This document shows positions 1-7,564 of a stretch of 64,000 bases of DNA, piece after piece. The translations under genes and the position numbers were made by a program. How positions within the stretch are numbered: position 1 is the first letter of the stretch; every line of letters begins with the position of its first letter. The DNA comes from Anaerostipes hadrus ATCC 29173 = JCM 17467. GTDB taxonomy: Bacteria; Bacillota; Clostridia; Lachnospirales; Lachnospiraceae. The notes under the pieces were generated by a model. The model did not search any database. It was given only the letters and a program-made list of their open reading frames with translations, and was not told where the DNA came from. The stretch spans positions 1,669,501 to 1,733,500 of the forward strand of contig NZ_AP028031.1 of assembly GCF_030296915.1 (NCBI RefSeq). The letters are read 5' to 3'.

Positions 1-362
1 TCCTTCTCTCCCATATGCTCTTCTAAAATATGGATTAAGTCTTTCTTTTTATTATTCCCAATGATCAGATCAATATTTGTATCTTTTGATAATTCTTCTT
101 TTCCAACTTGAGCATAACATCCAACTGCTACTACAACAACATCTGGATTCTTCTTCTTTGCACGGTGAAGCATCTGTCTTGATTTACGTTCTGCCATATT
201 TGTCACAGAACATGTATTCACAATGTAGATATCTGCTGCTTCTTTCGGATCGACCATCGTAACGCCTGCTTCCTTAAGCATTCCATACATGGCATCCGTT
301 TCATATTGATTTACTTTGCAGCCAAGAGTTACAATGGCCGCTCTTTTTCCTTGTAAATTCAT
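1..362 (-). CDS. mtaB: MtaB-type tRNA methylthiotransferase, N-terminal part (runs off the window)
   Basis: Reading leftward from the ATG at 362, the first 120 codons contain the start of the UPF0004 domain of a radical-SAM methylthiotransferase: VTLGCKVNQYETD near residue 10, then NTCSV and VVGCYAQ-like segments that carry the cysteines of the auxiliary iron-sulfur cluster. Among the family (MiaB, RimO, MtaB) the LGCKVNQYE wording is typical of MtaB, which converts t6A37 to ms2t6A in tRNAs reading ANN codons. The radical SAM CxxxCxxC motif and TRAM domain lie outside the window, so the assignment to MtaB rather than MiaB rests on the N-terminus only. It is divergent from the HPr-like gene at 437. 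Confidence 0.85.
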   Translation of the reverse strand, partial: MNLQGKRAAIVTLGCKVNQYETDAMYGMLKEAGVTMVDPKEAADIYIVNTCSVTNMAERKSRQMLHRAKKKNPDVVVVAVGCYAQVGKEELSKDTNIDLIIGNNKKKDLIHILEEHMGEK

Positions 363-377
363 ACGATTCCTTTCTTG

Positions 378-406
378 TTGACTTTTATGACAAATACGAG
401 TACACT
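378..406 (+). promoter_or_regulatory. Sigma-A type promoter for the HPr-like gene
   Basis: TTGACT at 378-383 and TACACT at 401-406 are separated by 17 bases, and the start codon at 437 follows a good ribosome binding site (GGAAGGAG). Read from the sequence; no start-site data. Confidence 0.5.
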
Positions 407-436
407 ATCCTTGTTAATTGGAAGGAGTATTATCCC

Positions 437-670
437 ATGTATGATGCATTGATCAAACTAAATTCCATCAAAGACCTATACTCGTTTGTCGACATCCTTG
501 ACAAGCACTCTGGCACGTTTGAGATCGTTGCCAATGACTATGTCGTGGATGCCAGATCACTGATGAGTATGCTAAGCCTCGATCTTTCGAAGCCTTTAGA
601 GCTTTCGTTTGATTCTGATGAGGCTTCTGTTATACTGTCTCAGCTTCAGCCATTTATTTTACATGAATGA
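437..670 (+). CDS. HPr-like domain protein lacking the phosphorylation histidine
   Basis: A 77-residue protein that follows the HPr fold pattern: a segment resembling helix 1 followed by DYVVDARSLMSMLSLDL, which corresponds to the VNLKSIMGVMSLGV region around Ser46 of PTS HPr. The usual N-terminal GLHARPA segment with the active-site His15 is absent, replaced by NSIKDLYSFVDIL. The protein therefore cannot act as a normal phosphocarrier; a binding or regulatory role is possible but not shown. The Ser46 region is retained as RSLMS. A strong ribosome binding site precedes the ATG. Its 3' end overlaps the convergent thiI gene by 17 bases. Recognised by pattern only. Confidence 0.65.
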   Translation: MYDALIKLNSIKDLYSFVDILDKHSGTFEIVANDYVVDARSLMSMLSLDLSKPLELSFDSDEASVILSQLQPFILHE

Positions 671-1832
671 TCTCTGTAGAATCAATGGCTTCTTTCATTA
701 AATCATCAATCACATCTTCCAGATGTTCTTCTGATTTCTTAATTCTCTTTAAATTACCCTTTGTAACTGGATGTTTTGCAACAAAGATCGTACAGCAGTC
801 TTCAAATGGCTGAATGGATGTCTCAAATGTTCCGATCTTCTCTGCAATATCTACGATCTCCTGTTTATCCATACCGATACATGGTCTGAATACTGGCATA
901 TTACATACTTCATTTGTGATCGCAAGGTTATGGATCGTCTGGCTTGCTACCTGTCCGATACTTTCACCAGTGATCAGTGCAAGGCTTCCACCTTCATTTG
1001 CAAAATGTTCCGCGATCTTCATCATATATCTTCTCATGATGATCGTTAATTCTTCATGAGGGCATTTCTCATAGATCGCTAACTGAATGTCTGTAAAGTT
1101 TACAACATGTAAATTGATCGGTCCTGCATATTTTGCAACGATCTTCGCAAGATCTATAACCTTCTGTTTTGCTCTCTCGCTTGTGTATGGTGGTGCATGG
1201 AAATATGTTGCATCGATGTGTACTCCACGTTTTGCGATCATATATCCTGCAACTGGACTGTCGATTCCTCCGGATAATAAAAGCATCGCTTTTCCATTGG
1301 TTCCGACTGGCATTCCACCTGGTCCTTTGATTTCCTGAGAATAGATATAGATATATTTTCTCACTTCGATATTCACCATTACCTGTGGATGGTGCACATC
1401 TACTTTGATCCCTTCAAATGCATCTAGTAACTGCCCACCGATTTCCATATTGATCGCCATGGAATCAAGAGGGAACTGTTTATCTCCTCTTCTTGCATGA
1501 ACCTTGAATGTAAAATCCTTGACTGGATACTGTTCATCAATAAATTTGATAACTGTCTCTGTCAAATGTTCCATATCTTTGTTTTCTTCGATGACCATTG
1601 GACAGATTCCAACGATTCCAAAGACTCTCTGCAGTGCTTCCACAGCTTCATCATAATCGAACTCATCCTGTGCTTCGACAAACATACGTCCAGATTCTTT
1701 TCTTACTTTAAAATCCCCAACGGGTGCCATTGCATGGCGGATCTGTTTCATTAATGCGTCTTCAAACATATAACGGTTCTTACCTTTGATGGCAATCTCA
1801 CCGTATTTGATCAAAAATGCGGTTACTTTCAT
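654..1832 (-). CDS. thiI: tRNA 4-thiouridine synthase (tRNA sulfurtransferase)
   Basis: A 392-residue ThiI. It has an N-terminal ferredoxin-like/THUMP region (about residues 1-165) and a PP-loop ATPase with LLSGGIDSPVAGY near residue 185 that adenylates U8 of tRNA for sulfur insertion. There is no C-terminal rhodanese domain, which is usual in Firmicutes; in this type the persulfide is taken directly from a dedicated cysteine desulfurase. That partner is the gene immediately upstream (1876-3018), 43 bases away and on the same strand. The protein may also supply sulfur to the thiazole of thiamine, as ThiI does in enterobacteria, but without rhodanese this is unlikely. Length is typical for the short family form. 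Confidence 0.95.
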   Translation of the reverse strand: MKVTAFLIKYGEIAIKGKNRYMFEDALMKQIRHAMAPVGDFKVRKESGRMFVEAQDEFDYDEAVEALQRVFGIVGICPMVIEENKDMEHLTETVIKFIDEQYPVKDFTFKVHARRGDKQFPLDSMAINMEIGGQLLDAFEGIKVDVHHPQVMVNIEVRKYIYIYSQEIKGPGGMPVGTNGKAMLLLSGGIDSPVAGYMIAKRGVHIDATYFHAPPYTSERAKQKVIDLAKIVAKYAGPINLHVVNFTDIQLAIYEKCPHEELTIIMRRYMMKIAEHFANEGGSLALITGESIGQVASQTIHNLAITNEVCNMPVFRPCIGMDKQEIVDIAEKIGTFETSIQPFEDCCTIFVAKHPVTKGNLKRIKKSEEHLEDVIDDLMKEAIDSTEIIHVK

Positions 1833-1875
1833 AGTATTCTCCTTTATTTTCTTACTGTTTCTTTTCTTGTGGTCT

Positions 1876-3018
1876 TTATTTTCTTACAAATCTTCGAAGC
1901 ATTGGTACTAATTCTTTTAATGCTTTGATCGTTTCATCAACTTCTTCTTTTGTATTCTCAATTGAGAAACTGAAACGAAGTGTTCCATCTTTAAATTCAT
2001 CACTTAATGCGATCGCATTTAATGTTCCACTGACTGCCTGTTTTTTGTTCGATGAACATGCGGATCCTGAAGATACATAGATTTCTCTGTCTTCCAAGGC
2101 ATGTAACAGTACTTCACTTCTTAACTTCTTAAAGCTGATACTTGCCACGTGTGGTGCTTTTCCGGAATTGTCTTTGATATCCTCAATCTCTTTGATCCTT
2201 TCCTGAAAATATTCTTTGACTTCACGGATCTTCTCAGCATTTTCATAGTTTTTACCGATCATCTTTTCACATGCGACAGCTAATCCTACGATTCCTGGTA
2301 CATTTTCCGTTCCAGAACGCATTCCTTTCTGCTGTCCGCCTCCGAAAATGATCGGAGAGATCTTCGTTCCTTCCTTGATATATAAAAATCCGATTCCTTT
2401 TGGTCCATGGATCTTATGACCACTTGTGGATAATAAGTCAATTCCCATATTCTTTGGAACGATCGGAAGTTTTCCATATGCCTGAATCGCATCGACATGG
2501 AAAATCGTATTCGGATTCTTTGCTTTGATGATCTTTGCGATCTCTTCAATTGGTTCAATGGCTCCAATCTCGTTATTTACCATCATGCAGGATACAAGGA
2601 TCGTATCTTCTCGGATACTTTCTTCTAACTGATCAAGATCTACGATTCCTTCTGAATCTACATCAAGATATGTCACTTCATATCCTTCTTCTTCCAGATG
2701 ATACATTGGTTCATATACAGAAGCATGTTCTACCTTTGTCGTAATAATGTGCTTTCCTTTGCGGCGATTTGCCATTGCTGTTCCACTGATCGCTGTATTG
2801 TTTGATTCTGTTCCCCCAGATGTAAATAAGATTTCTTTGGGTTTTGCTCTTAATGTCTTCGCAATTAATTCTTGTGCAGCTTTTACTTTATTCTCTGCTT
2901 CAATACCTTTCATATGTTTTGCAGATGGATTCCCATATGTGACCTGCATTGCATCCTGCATTGCTTCTACAACTTCTGGAAATACGCAGGTTGTCGCTGC
3001 ATTATCAAAATAAATCAT
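1876..3018 (-). CDS. Cysteine desulfurase (NifS/IscS family, ThiI partner)
   Basis: A 380-residue PLP-dependent class V aminotransferase-fold enzyme that turns cysteine into alanine and an enzyme persulfide. The N-terminus MIYFDNAATT, the PLP lysine in SGHKIHGPKG (Lys202) and the persulfide cysteine in SSGSACSS (Cys321) are all present. The active-site loop is of the group I type with SSGSACSS. Its place between rsmE and thiI matches the NifZ-ThiI pair of Bacillus, so its main job is probably sulfur supply for s4U8 in tRNA; a role in Fe-S assembly cannot be excluded. It lies 14 bases after rsmE on the same strand, inside the run prmA-rsmE-desulfurase-thiI. Confidence 0.92.
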   Translation of the reverse strand: MIYFDNAATTCVFPEVVEAMQDAMQVTYGNPSAKHMKGIEAENKVKAAQELIAKTLRAKPKEILFTSGGTESNNTAISGTAMANRRKGKHIITTKVEHASVYEPMYHLEEEGYEVTYLDVDSEGIVDLDQLEESIREDTILVSCMMVNNEIGAIEPIEEIAKIIKAKNPNTIFHVDAIQAYGKLPIVPKNMGIDLLSTSGHKIHGPKGIGFLYIKEGTKISPIIFGGGQQKGMRSGTENVPGIVGLAVACEKMIGKNYENAEKIREVKEYFQERIKEIEDIKDNSGKAPHVASISFKKLRSEVLLHALEDREIYVSSGSACSSNKKQAVSGTLNAIALSDEFKDGTLRFSFSIENTKEEVDETIKALKELVPMLRRFVRK

Positions 3019-3032
3019 GTCGCTTTCTCCCT

Positions 3033-3770
3033 CTATTCTTCTATCGTAAACATCAAAATAGATAAAACTGTCATTCCTGCTGTCTCAGTTCTTAAGATAC
3101 GCTTTCCAAGGCTCATTGTCTGACCGCCTGCTGCCTTAAGCTGTTCGATCTCTTCCTTTTCAAAACCGCCTTCTGGTCCGATGATGATCCCGATTGATTT
3201 CTTCCCTTTTGCCTGACTGATCAGTTCTTTGGATGCCTGCATCCCTTTTGCCTCTTCATATGGAACAAGCATGAATTCTATATCTTGTACTTCTTCTAAA
3301 ATATCTTTGAAATTTCTCACTTCGCGAACTTCTGGAATGATCCCTCGTTTTGCCTGTTTTGCTGCGCTTAATGCGATCGTATTCCAACGACTTACCTTCT
3401 TTGCTGCCTTCTTCGCATCAAGTTTCACAACACAACGTTTCATGGCAACTGGAACGATCTCTGCCACCCCAAGTTCCACCGCTTTTTGAACGATCATCTC
3501 CATCTTATCGCCTTTTGGCAGTCCCTGATACAGCGTGATCTTTACTGGGAGTTCTGTTTCCATGCCATGAACATCTTCGATCTTCGCAAGAATCGTATCG
3601 TCCGTCCATTCCAAAAGGCTGCATTCATATTCTAAATCTGATCCGTTACTTAAATAAACTTTATCTCCTGTTTTCATGCGGAGAACGTTCTTAATATGAT
3701 TGACATCACTTCCACAAATCTCGATCATTCCGTCATGAATCTGTTCTTCTTTTATAAAAAAACGGTACAT
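3033..3770 (-). CDS. rsmE: 16S rRNA (uracil1498-N3)-methyltransferase
   Basis: A 245-residue SPOUT methyltransferase. The N-terminal PUA-like part (MYRFFIKEEQI, then HIKNVLRMKTGD) is followed by the knotted SAM-binding domain with IGIIIGPEGGFEKEE and LGKRILRTETAGM near the C-terminus, both RsmE signatures. It methylates U1498 in the 30S subunit. Only three bases separate it from prmA upstream, and the two are translationally close, a pairing common in Firmicutes. Length is normal for the family. Confidence 0.95.
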   Translation of the reverse strand: MYRFFIKEEQIHDGMIEICGSDVNHIKNVLRMKTGDKVYLSNGSDLEYECSLLEWTDDTILAKIEDVHGMETELPVKITLYQGLPKGDKMEMIVQKAVELGVAEIVPVAMKRCVVKLDAKKAAKKVSRWNTIALSAAKQAKRGIIPEVREVRNFKDILEEVQDIEFMLVPYEEAKGMQASKELISQAKGKKSIGIIIGPEGGFEKEEIEQLKAAGGQTMSLGKRILRTETAGMTVLSILMFTIEE

Positions 3771-3773
3771 CTC

Positions 3774-4733
3774 TTACCTCATCTTCGCTGTCATAGAAAC
3801 CCAGTCTTTCATTCTTCTTGTCTCAATGACATCAAATCCATATGCATTTAATTTGTCTGCGATTTCTTTTTCTTTTGTATCAATGATACCAGAGATTACA
3901 AAAACACCATCTTCTGCCAAAAACTGATCTACGATCTCGATCAGTGGTGAGATAACATCTGCTAAAATATTAGCAACAACAACCGGATAACATTTTGATC
4001 CTAAGGATGCTGCAAACTCTTTATCATCTAAAACATTTCCCTGATATACTTCAAACTGATCTTTGCTGATATGGTTTACTTCAAAGTTCTCCTCAGAAGC
4101 TGAGATTGCATGTGGATCGATATCTGTAAGAACCGCATGACCTGCCCCAAGTTTCAGTCCGATGATCGACAAAATTCCACTTCCGCATCCAACATCCAAA
4201 ATCTTTGTATCTTCCTTAATATATGGTTTCATTCCTTCAATACAAAGTTTTGTTGTCTCATGAGAACCTGTTCCAAATGCTGTTCCCGGATCGATCTCTA
4301 CAACGATCATATCTTCTGTCTGGTCTTCTAATGTCTCCCATGTTGGTTTGATCACGATCTGTTCATCCAGACGGATCGGTTTAAAGAATTTCTTCCAGTT
4401 ATTGACCCAGTCTTCTTCTTTCGTCTTATCAAATGAAATTGTTCCAGCACCGATATCCATAAATCCACGAAGTCTTTCAAGCATTGCCTGAATCTGCATT
4501 GTAATGTGCTCTAAATTTTCATTCTCATCAAAATAACAGCTGATCTTTGCTTTTCCATCGTCTGGTGCGATATCATCTGGCAATAGATCCACATACATGA
4601 CTTTCATCTCTTCTTCTGTCAATGATACATGGTCTTCAACTTCCACACCAGTTGCACCAAGTTCTGTAAGTTCATAACTGATCATGTCTTCTGCTGATGT
4701 CAATGTATCAATTGTAATTTTATTCCATCCCAT
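3774..4733 (-). CDS. prmA: Ribosomal protein L11 methyltransferase
   Basis: A 319-residue class I SAM methyltransferase. The N-terminal L11-recognition domain begins MGWNKITIDT; the catalytic domain has DVGCGSGILSI (motif I), DPGTAFGTGSHETTK and VVVANILADV, all typical of PrmA. It trimethylates ribosomal protein L11. It is the first gene of the leftward run prmA-rsmE-desulfurase-thiI. The leftward transcript is separated from the Fe-S protein gene upstream by a clear terminator hairpin at 4831-4867, so prmA presumably has its own promoter in the roughly 100 bases before the start, where I see no strong match. Confidence 0.95.
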   Translation of the reverse strand: MGWNKITIDTLTSAEDMISYELTELGATGVEVEDHVSLTEEEMKVMYVDLLPDDIAPDDGKAKISCYFDENENLEHITMQIQAMLERLRGFMDIGAGTISFDKTKEEDWVNNWKKFFKPIRLDEQIVIKPTWETLEDQTEDMIVVEIDPGTAFGTGSHETTKLCIEGMKPYIKEDTKILDVGCGSGILSIIGLKLGAGHAVLTDIDPHAISASEENFEVNHISKDQFEVYQGNVLDDKEFAASLGSKCYPVVVANILADVISPLIEIVDQFLAEDGVFVISGIIDTKEKEIADKLNAYGFDVIETRRMKDWVSMTAKMR

Positions 4734-4830
4734 GACACTGTATTTCCTTTCTCTTTCTATCTTATATTTTTATTTCGTATTCATAACATATCAATTAATT
4801 AGTGTATCATACAAAAAGCTGGAATACAAG

Positions 4831-4867
4831 AAAAAAGAGAATCCCGTCGTCTTTCGGAACTCTCTTT
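4831..4867 (-). terminator. Intrinsic terminator after the Fe-S protein gene
   Basis: On the minus strand AGAGAGTTCCG pairs with CGGGATTCTCT (two G-U pairs) around a short loop, followed by six U. It stands between the stop of the gene at 4910 and the start of prmA. Confidence 0.75.
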
Positions 4868-4909
4868 CATCGCTATCTTCTTAATACGCAAACTGTATTT
4901 ATGATGAAT

Positions 4910-5641
4910 CTATGCTTCTAAAATCTTTCCATCAATGGAAATTGTGTGAACCTGCCATGGAAGGAATTTGCCGGAATCCTGAATCGCTTTCTTCGCCGCA
5001 TTTTCCAGCCCGCCACAACAAGGAACTTCCATTCTAACGATCGTTACACTCTTAATGTCATTGTTCGCAATGATCTGTGTCAGTTTCTCACTGTAATCTC
5101 CTTCATCAAGTTTTGGACAGCCGATCAATGTCACTTTATTTTTGATAAATTTCTGATGAAAATTTCCATAAGCATAAGCTGTACAATCTGCCGCGATCAA
5201 TAGATTCGCATCCTTAAAATATGGGGCATTAACAGGTACTAATTTAATCTGCACCGGCCACTGAGACAGCTGAGAAGATACAGTTGCTGTCTGCTCTGTC
5301 GCTACCTCTTCTGCCTTATGATCCATGATCTTCATTCTTGTTCCAGGGCACCCGTGGAATACCGGCTTTTCTTCTATTTTATCTTTTGCTGTCATTTCAG
5401 CTTTCTTCTTCATGTTTGCTTCTACCGCTTCTCTGTCATACGCAGCTGCCTCACGCTCTACGAAACTGATCGCTCCTGTTGGACAATTTGGCAGACAGTC
5501 TCCTAAGCCGTCACAATAATCATCTCTTAATAATTTTGCCTTTCCATCAACTATCCCGATCGCATCTTCGTGACATGCATCTGCACACAGTCCACATCCA
5601 TTACATTTATCTTCATCAATTTCAATAATTCTACGAATCAT
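4910..5641 (-). CDS. 4Fe-4S dicluster-type iron-sulfur protein
   Basis: A 243-residue cytoplasmic protein with two ferredoxin motifs in the first 55 residues: CNGCGLCADACHEDA, a complete CxxCxxCxxxC cluster, and CDGLGDCLPNCPTGA, in which the second cysteine of the usual set is a leucine so only three remain. The C-terminal half (about 110-243) contains VTLIGCPKLDEGDY and MEVPCCGGLENA, conserved cysteine segments of a family annotated only as ATP-binding or 4Fe-4S protein in Clostridia. A redox or electron-transfer role is inferred; the partner is unknown. It stands alone between two terminators. Confidence 0.75.
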   Translation of the reverse strand: MIRRIIEIDEDKCNGCGLCADACHEDAIGIVDGKAKLLRDDYCDGLGDCLPNCPTGAISFVEREAAAYDREAVEANMKKKAEMTAKDKIEEKPVFHGCPGTRMKIMDHKAEEVATEQTATVSSQLSQWPVQIKLVPVNAPYFKDANLLIAADCTAYAYGNFHQKFIKNKVTLIGCPKLDEGDYSEKLTQIIANNDIKSVTIVRMEVPCCGGLENAAKKAIQDSGKFLPWQVHTISIDGKILEA

Positions 5642-5750
5642 ATCTATTCTCCTTTTCTTGATCTCATATTCTTTACTGTATCGTTAGTATAATAGATATG
5701 ATTTGGGAAATCCGTTGTTTTTACAACATTTTTAAAATTTTTTTAAAAAT

Positions 5751-5785
5751 TGAAAAAGCAGAAGGCACTCCATAAACCTTCTGCT
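5751..5785 (-). terminator. Intrinsic terminator after the small unknown gene at 5837
   Basis: AGCAGAAGG at 5757-5765 pairs perfectly with CCTTCTGCT at 5777-5785; on the minus strand the hairpin is followed by a U-rich run. Confidence 0.8.
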
Positions 5786-5836
5786 CTTTCGGTTGTTTAT
5801 TATTCGAATATGCCAACAAAGACATGTTCTTCCTGA

Positions 5837-6112
5837 CTATCCGACGAAACAACACTCCATATTCTCTTCGTAAAATCTGTTATACATCTGTCGCATCAAA
5901 GGAATCAGTTTATAAAGTGGTTCCGTCTTACGATGGTTAACTTCATCTTTGATCATCTCTTTGATGATCGCTTCTTTTACCTCTCTTAGAGTACCATATA
6001 CTCCAACTTTTTCCAATACTTTTTTGCAATTTTCTTTATTCTTTGCGCGTTTTAGTAATACAAAATCTCCATAATATTTTTTTATATAATAATTTTCTTT
6101 CATTCTTATCAT
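5837..6112 (-). CDS. Small basic protein of unknown function
   Basis: A 91-residue lysine-rich protein that I do not recognise. I place the start at 6112 (MIRMKENYYIKK) because AAAAGGAG lies nine bases before this ATG; an in-frame ATG at 6151 would make 104 residues but has no binding site. No membrane segment or signal peptide. Short stretches such as GDFVLLKRAKNKENCKKVL and YGTLREVKEAII suggest a compact alpha/beta fold of the kind seen in small regulators. It has its own terminator downstream and a 370-base upstream region shared with the divergent HAD gene that carries a repeated operator-like word. Confidence 0.6.
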   Translation of the reverse strand: MIRMKENYYIKKYYGDFVLLKRAKNKENCKKVLEKVGVYGTLREVKEAIIKEMIKDEVNHRKTEPLYKLIPLMRQMYNRFYEENMECCFVG

Positions 6113-6202
6113 TTTAAAGTTCTCCTTTTCACATACTGTGTTTAAAATCATTGAACGATTTCAAAAACTTTCTTGAACTGATTATTGGCATTATACTCCT
6201 TT

Positions 6203-6213
6203 TGTATACAGTA
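6203..6213. repeat. First copy of an 11-base direct repeat with a palindromic core
   Basis: TGTATACAGTA; the core TGTATACA is its own reverse complement. The copy lies just upstream of a possible leftward minus-10 (TATAAT on the minus strand, 6190-6195), i.e. in promoter-spacer position for the gene starting at 6112. Confidence 0.5.
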
Positions 6214-6309
6214 TATGTTGCAAAAGAATTACTTTTTATTTAAGTTTTTCTTAATTTTTAATATATAGATTTCTATTATATCCTTATAGATATTTTTAAA
6301 CTTGTATGT

Positions 6310-6320
6310 TGTATACAGTA
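6310..6320. repeat. Second copy of the 11-base direct repeat
   Basis: The same word TGTATACAGTA, exactly 107 bases from the first, 18 bases upstream of the minus-35 box at 6339-6344 that serves the HAD gene. The pair suggests one regulator acting on both divergent genes; the regulator is unknown. Confidence 0.5.
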
Positions 6321-6338
6321 CTCGTCCATTTTTGACAC

Positions 6339-6368
6339 TTTACAACCTACTTTCTTTCTAGTTATAAT
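6339..6368 (+). promoter_or_regulatory. Promoter for the HAD phosphatase gene
   Basis: TTTACA at 6339-6344 and a perfect TATAAT at 6363-6368 with an 18-base spacer. The untranslated leader would be about 110 bases; no riboswitch structure was recognised in it. Confidence 0.6.
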
Positions 6369-6484
6369 ATATTATAAGTGTCACTAGTATAAATTCCGTT
6401 TGTTTCTACACAAATAAACAATTTATATTCAATGACGAACCAAACAACAAGAACGGATTAAAACATATAGAAAGGACACAATTT

Positions 6485-7297
6485 ATGAAATACAAACTAA
6501 TCGCCGTTGACTTAGATGGAACTCTTTATAACGACCAACTCAAAATTACTTCTGATACTTTAAATACCATGATTAAAGCTCAGGAAATGGGTATCCGCAT
6601 TGCTCTTGCTTCTGGTCGTCCTCTCCCTGGTCTTTTTCATGCCAGAGATTTATTGAAACTAAATGAACATCATGGAATGCTCGTTGCTTACAATGGCGGA
6701 AAGGTTGTAGATACTACTACAAATGAAGTTTTATATGATAAGTACATCCCAGATGATCTCGCAATGGAGCTTTTAGAACATTTGAAAGATTATCCTGTAA
6801 ATCCGATCATTGATGATGGGAAAGTTCTTTATGTCACAGACAAGAATGGATATCGCGTCAAAGAAGAGGCATTGAATGATTCTATGGAGTATGTTGAGGT
6901 TCCTTCCTTGACAGAACATCTTGATTTTCATTTAAATAAGATCCTTACTGCTGTCGATCCTCAAAAAACTTATGATGTTTTAGAAACGATCGGAATGCCA
7001 TTTAGAGATCAGGTCACTTTTGTCCGTACTGCTCCTTATTATATTGAAGCAATTCCTGTGGGTACCAGCAAAGCTTCTGGTCTTTCCAATGTATGCAAAG
7101 GTCTTGGCATTGATTCATCTGAGGTCATTGCTTTTGGTGATGCAGAAAATGATCTGGAAATGATCCAGTTTGCAGGTCATGGTGTCGCTATGGGAAATGC
7201 ATGCGATGCTTTAAAAGATGCTGCTGATGAAGTAACACTTACAAATAATGAAGATGGTATCGCACATACTTTAAATCATTTACTGGGCTGCCGTTAA
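6485..7297 (+). CDS. Cof-type HAD-IIB family phosphatase
   Basis: A 270-residue haloacid-dehalogenase phosphatase of the Cof/YidA type. Motif I is DLDGTLYND near residue 9, the serine of motif II is in LASGRP, the lysine of motif III is in the TSKASGL segment near residue 197, and motif IV is FGDAENDLEMI. The C2 cap domain sits between motifs II and III. Family members dephosphorylate sugar phosphates, FMN or PLP; the substrate cannot be read from the sequence. Good ribosome binding site (GAAAGGAC). It is monocistronic and borders the accessory island that follows. A GGGCTG/CAGCCC hairpin spans the stop codon but lacks a U-run. Confidence 0.92.
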   Translation: MKYKLIAVDLDGTLYNDQLKITSDTLNTMIKAQEMGIRIALASGRPLPGLFHARDLLKLNEHHGMLVAYNGGKVVDTTTNEVLYDKYIPDDLAMELLEHLKDYPVNPIIDDGKVLYVTDKNGYRVKEEALNDSMEYVEVPSLTEHLDFHLNKILTAVDPQKTYDVLETIGMPFRDQVTFVRTAPYYIEAIPVGTSKASGLSNVCKGLGIDSSEVIAFGDAENDLEMIQFAGHGVAMGNACDALKDAADEVTLTNNEDGIAHTLNHLLGCR

Positions 7298-7391
7298 CGA
7301 CAGCCCTCTCCAGCACCTGTTTCTCACAGGCATACCTCACTTCAACACAATCAGTCACCCATTAGAAACGTGTATCACAAACAGTTTTTTG

Positions 7392-7550
7392 TCATAGAAC
7401 CACAATCACAACACAAATCATCAATATAATTGCTGTTATAAACAAGAATAAATTCTTTTTAGATACGTTGTTTCGATATTGGGTATACTGTTCACATAAA
7501 ATTCCAATTCCGAAAACCAACAATAGAAAACTCTCTAAAATCCTAAACAT
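7392..7550 (-). CDS. Small two-helix membrane protein, candidate immunity protein
   Basis: A 52-residue reading frame starting at 7550, eight bases after AAGGAG. It reads MFRILESFLLLVFGIGILCE, then a polar turn with QYTQYRNNVSKKN, then a second hydrophobic stretch ending ICVVIVVL: two membrane helices with a short polar loop. It begins 14 bases after the stop of the toxin-like gene at 7565 on the same strand. Small membrane proteins directly downstream of secreted toxins are often their immunity proteins; that is inference from position here. Nothing else recognisable lies in 7298-7391. Confidence 0.55.
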   Translation of the reverse strand: MFRILESFLLLVFGIGILCEQYTQYRNNVSKKNLFLFITAIILMICVVIVVL

Positions 7551-7564
7551 TCCATAAACTCCTT

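Noticed and set aside
7285..7306. GGGCTG/CAGCCC hairpin at the end of the HAD gene as a terminator
   Set aside because: No T-run follows and the stop codon lies in the loop; too weak to call.
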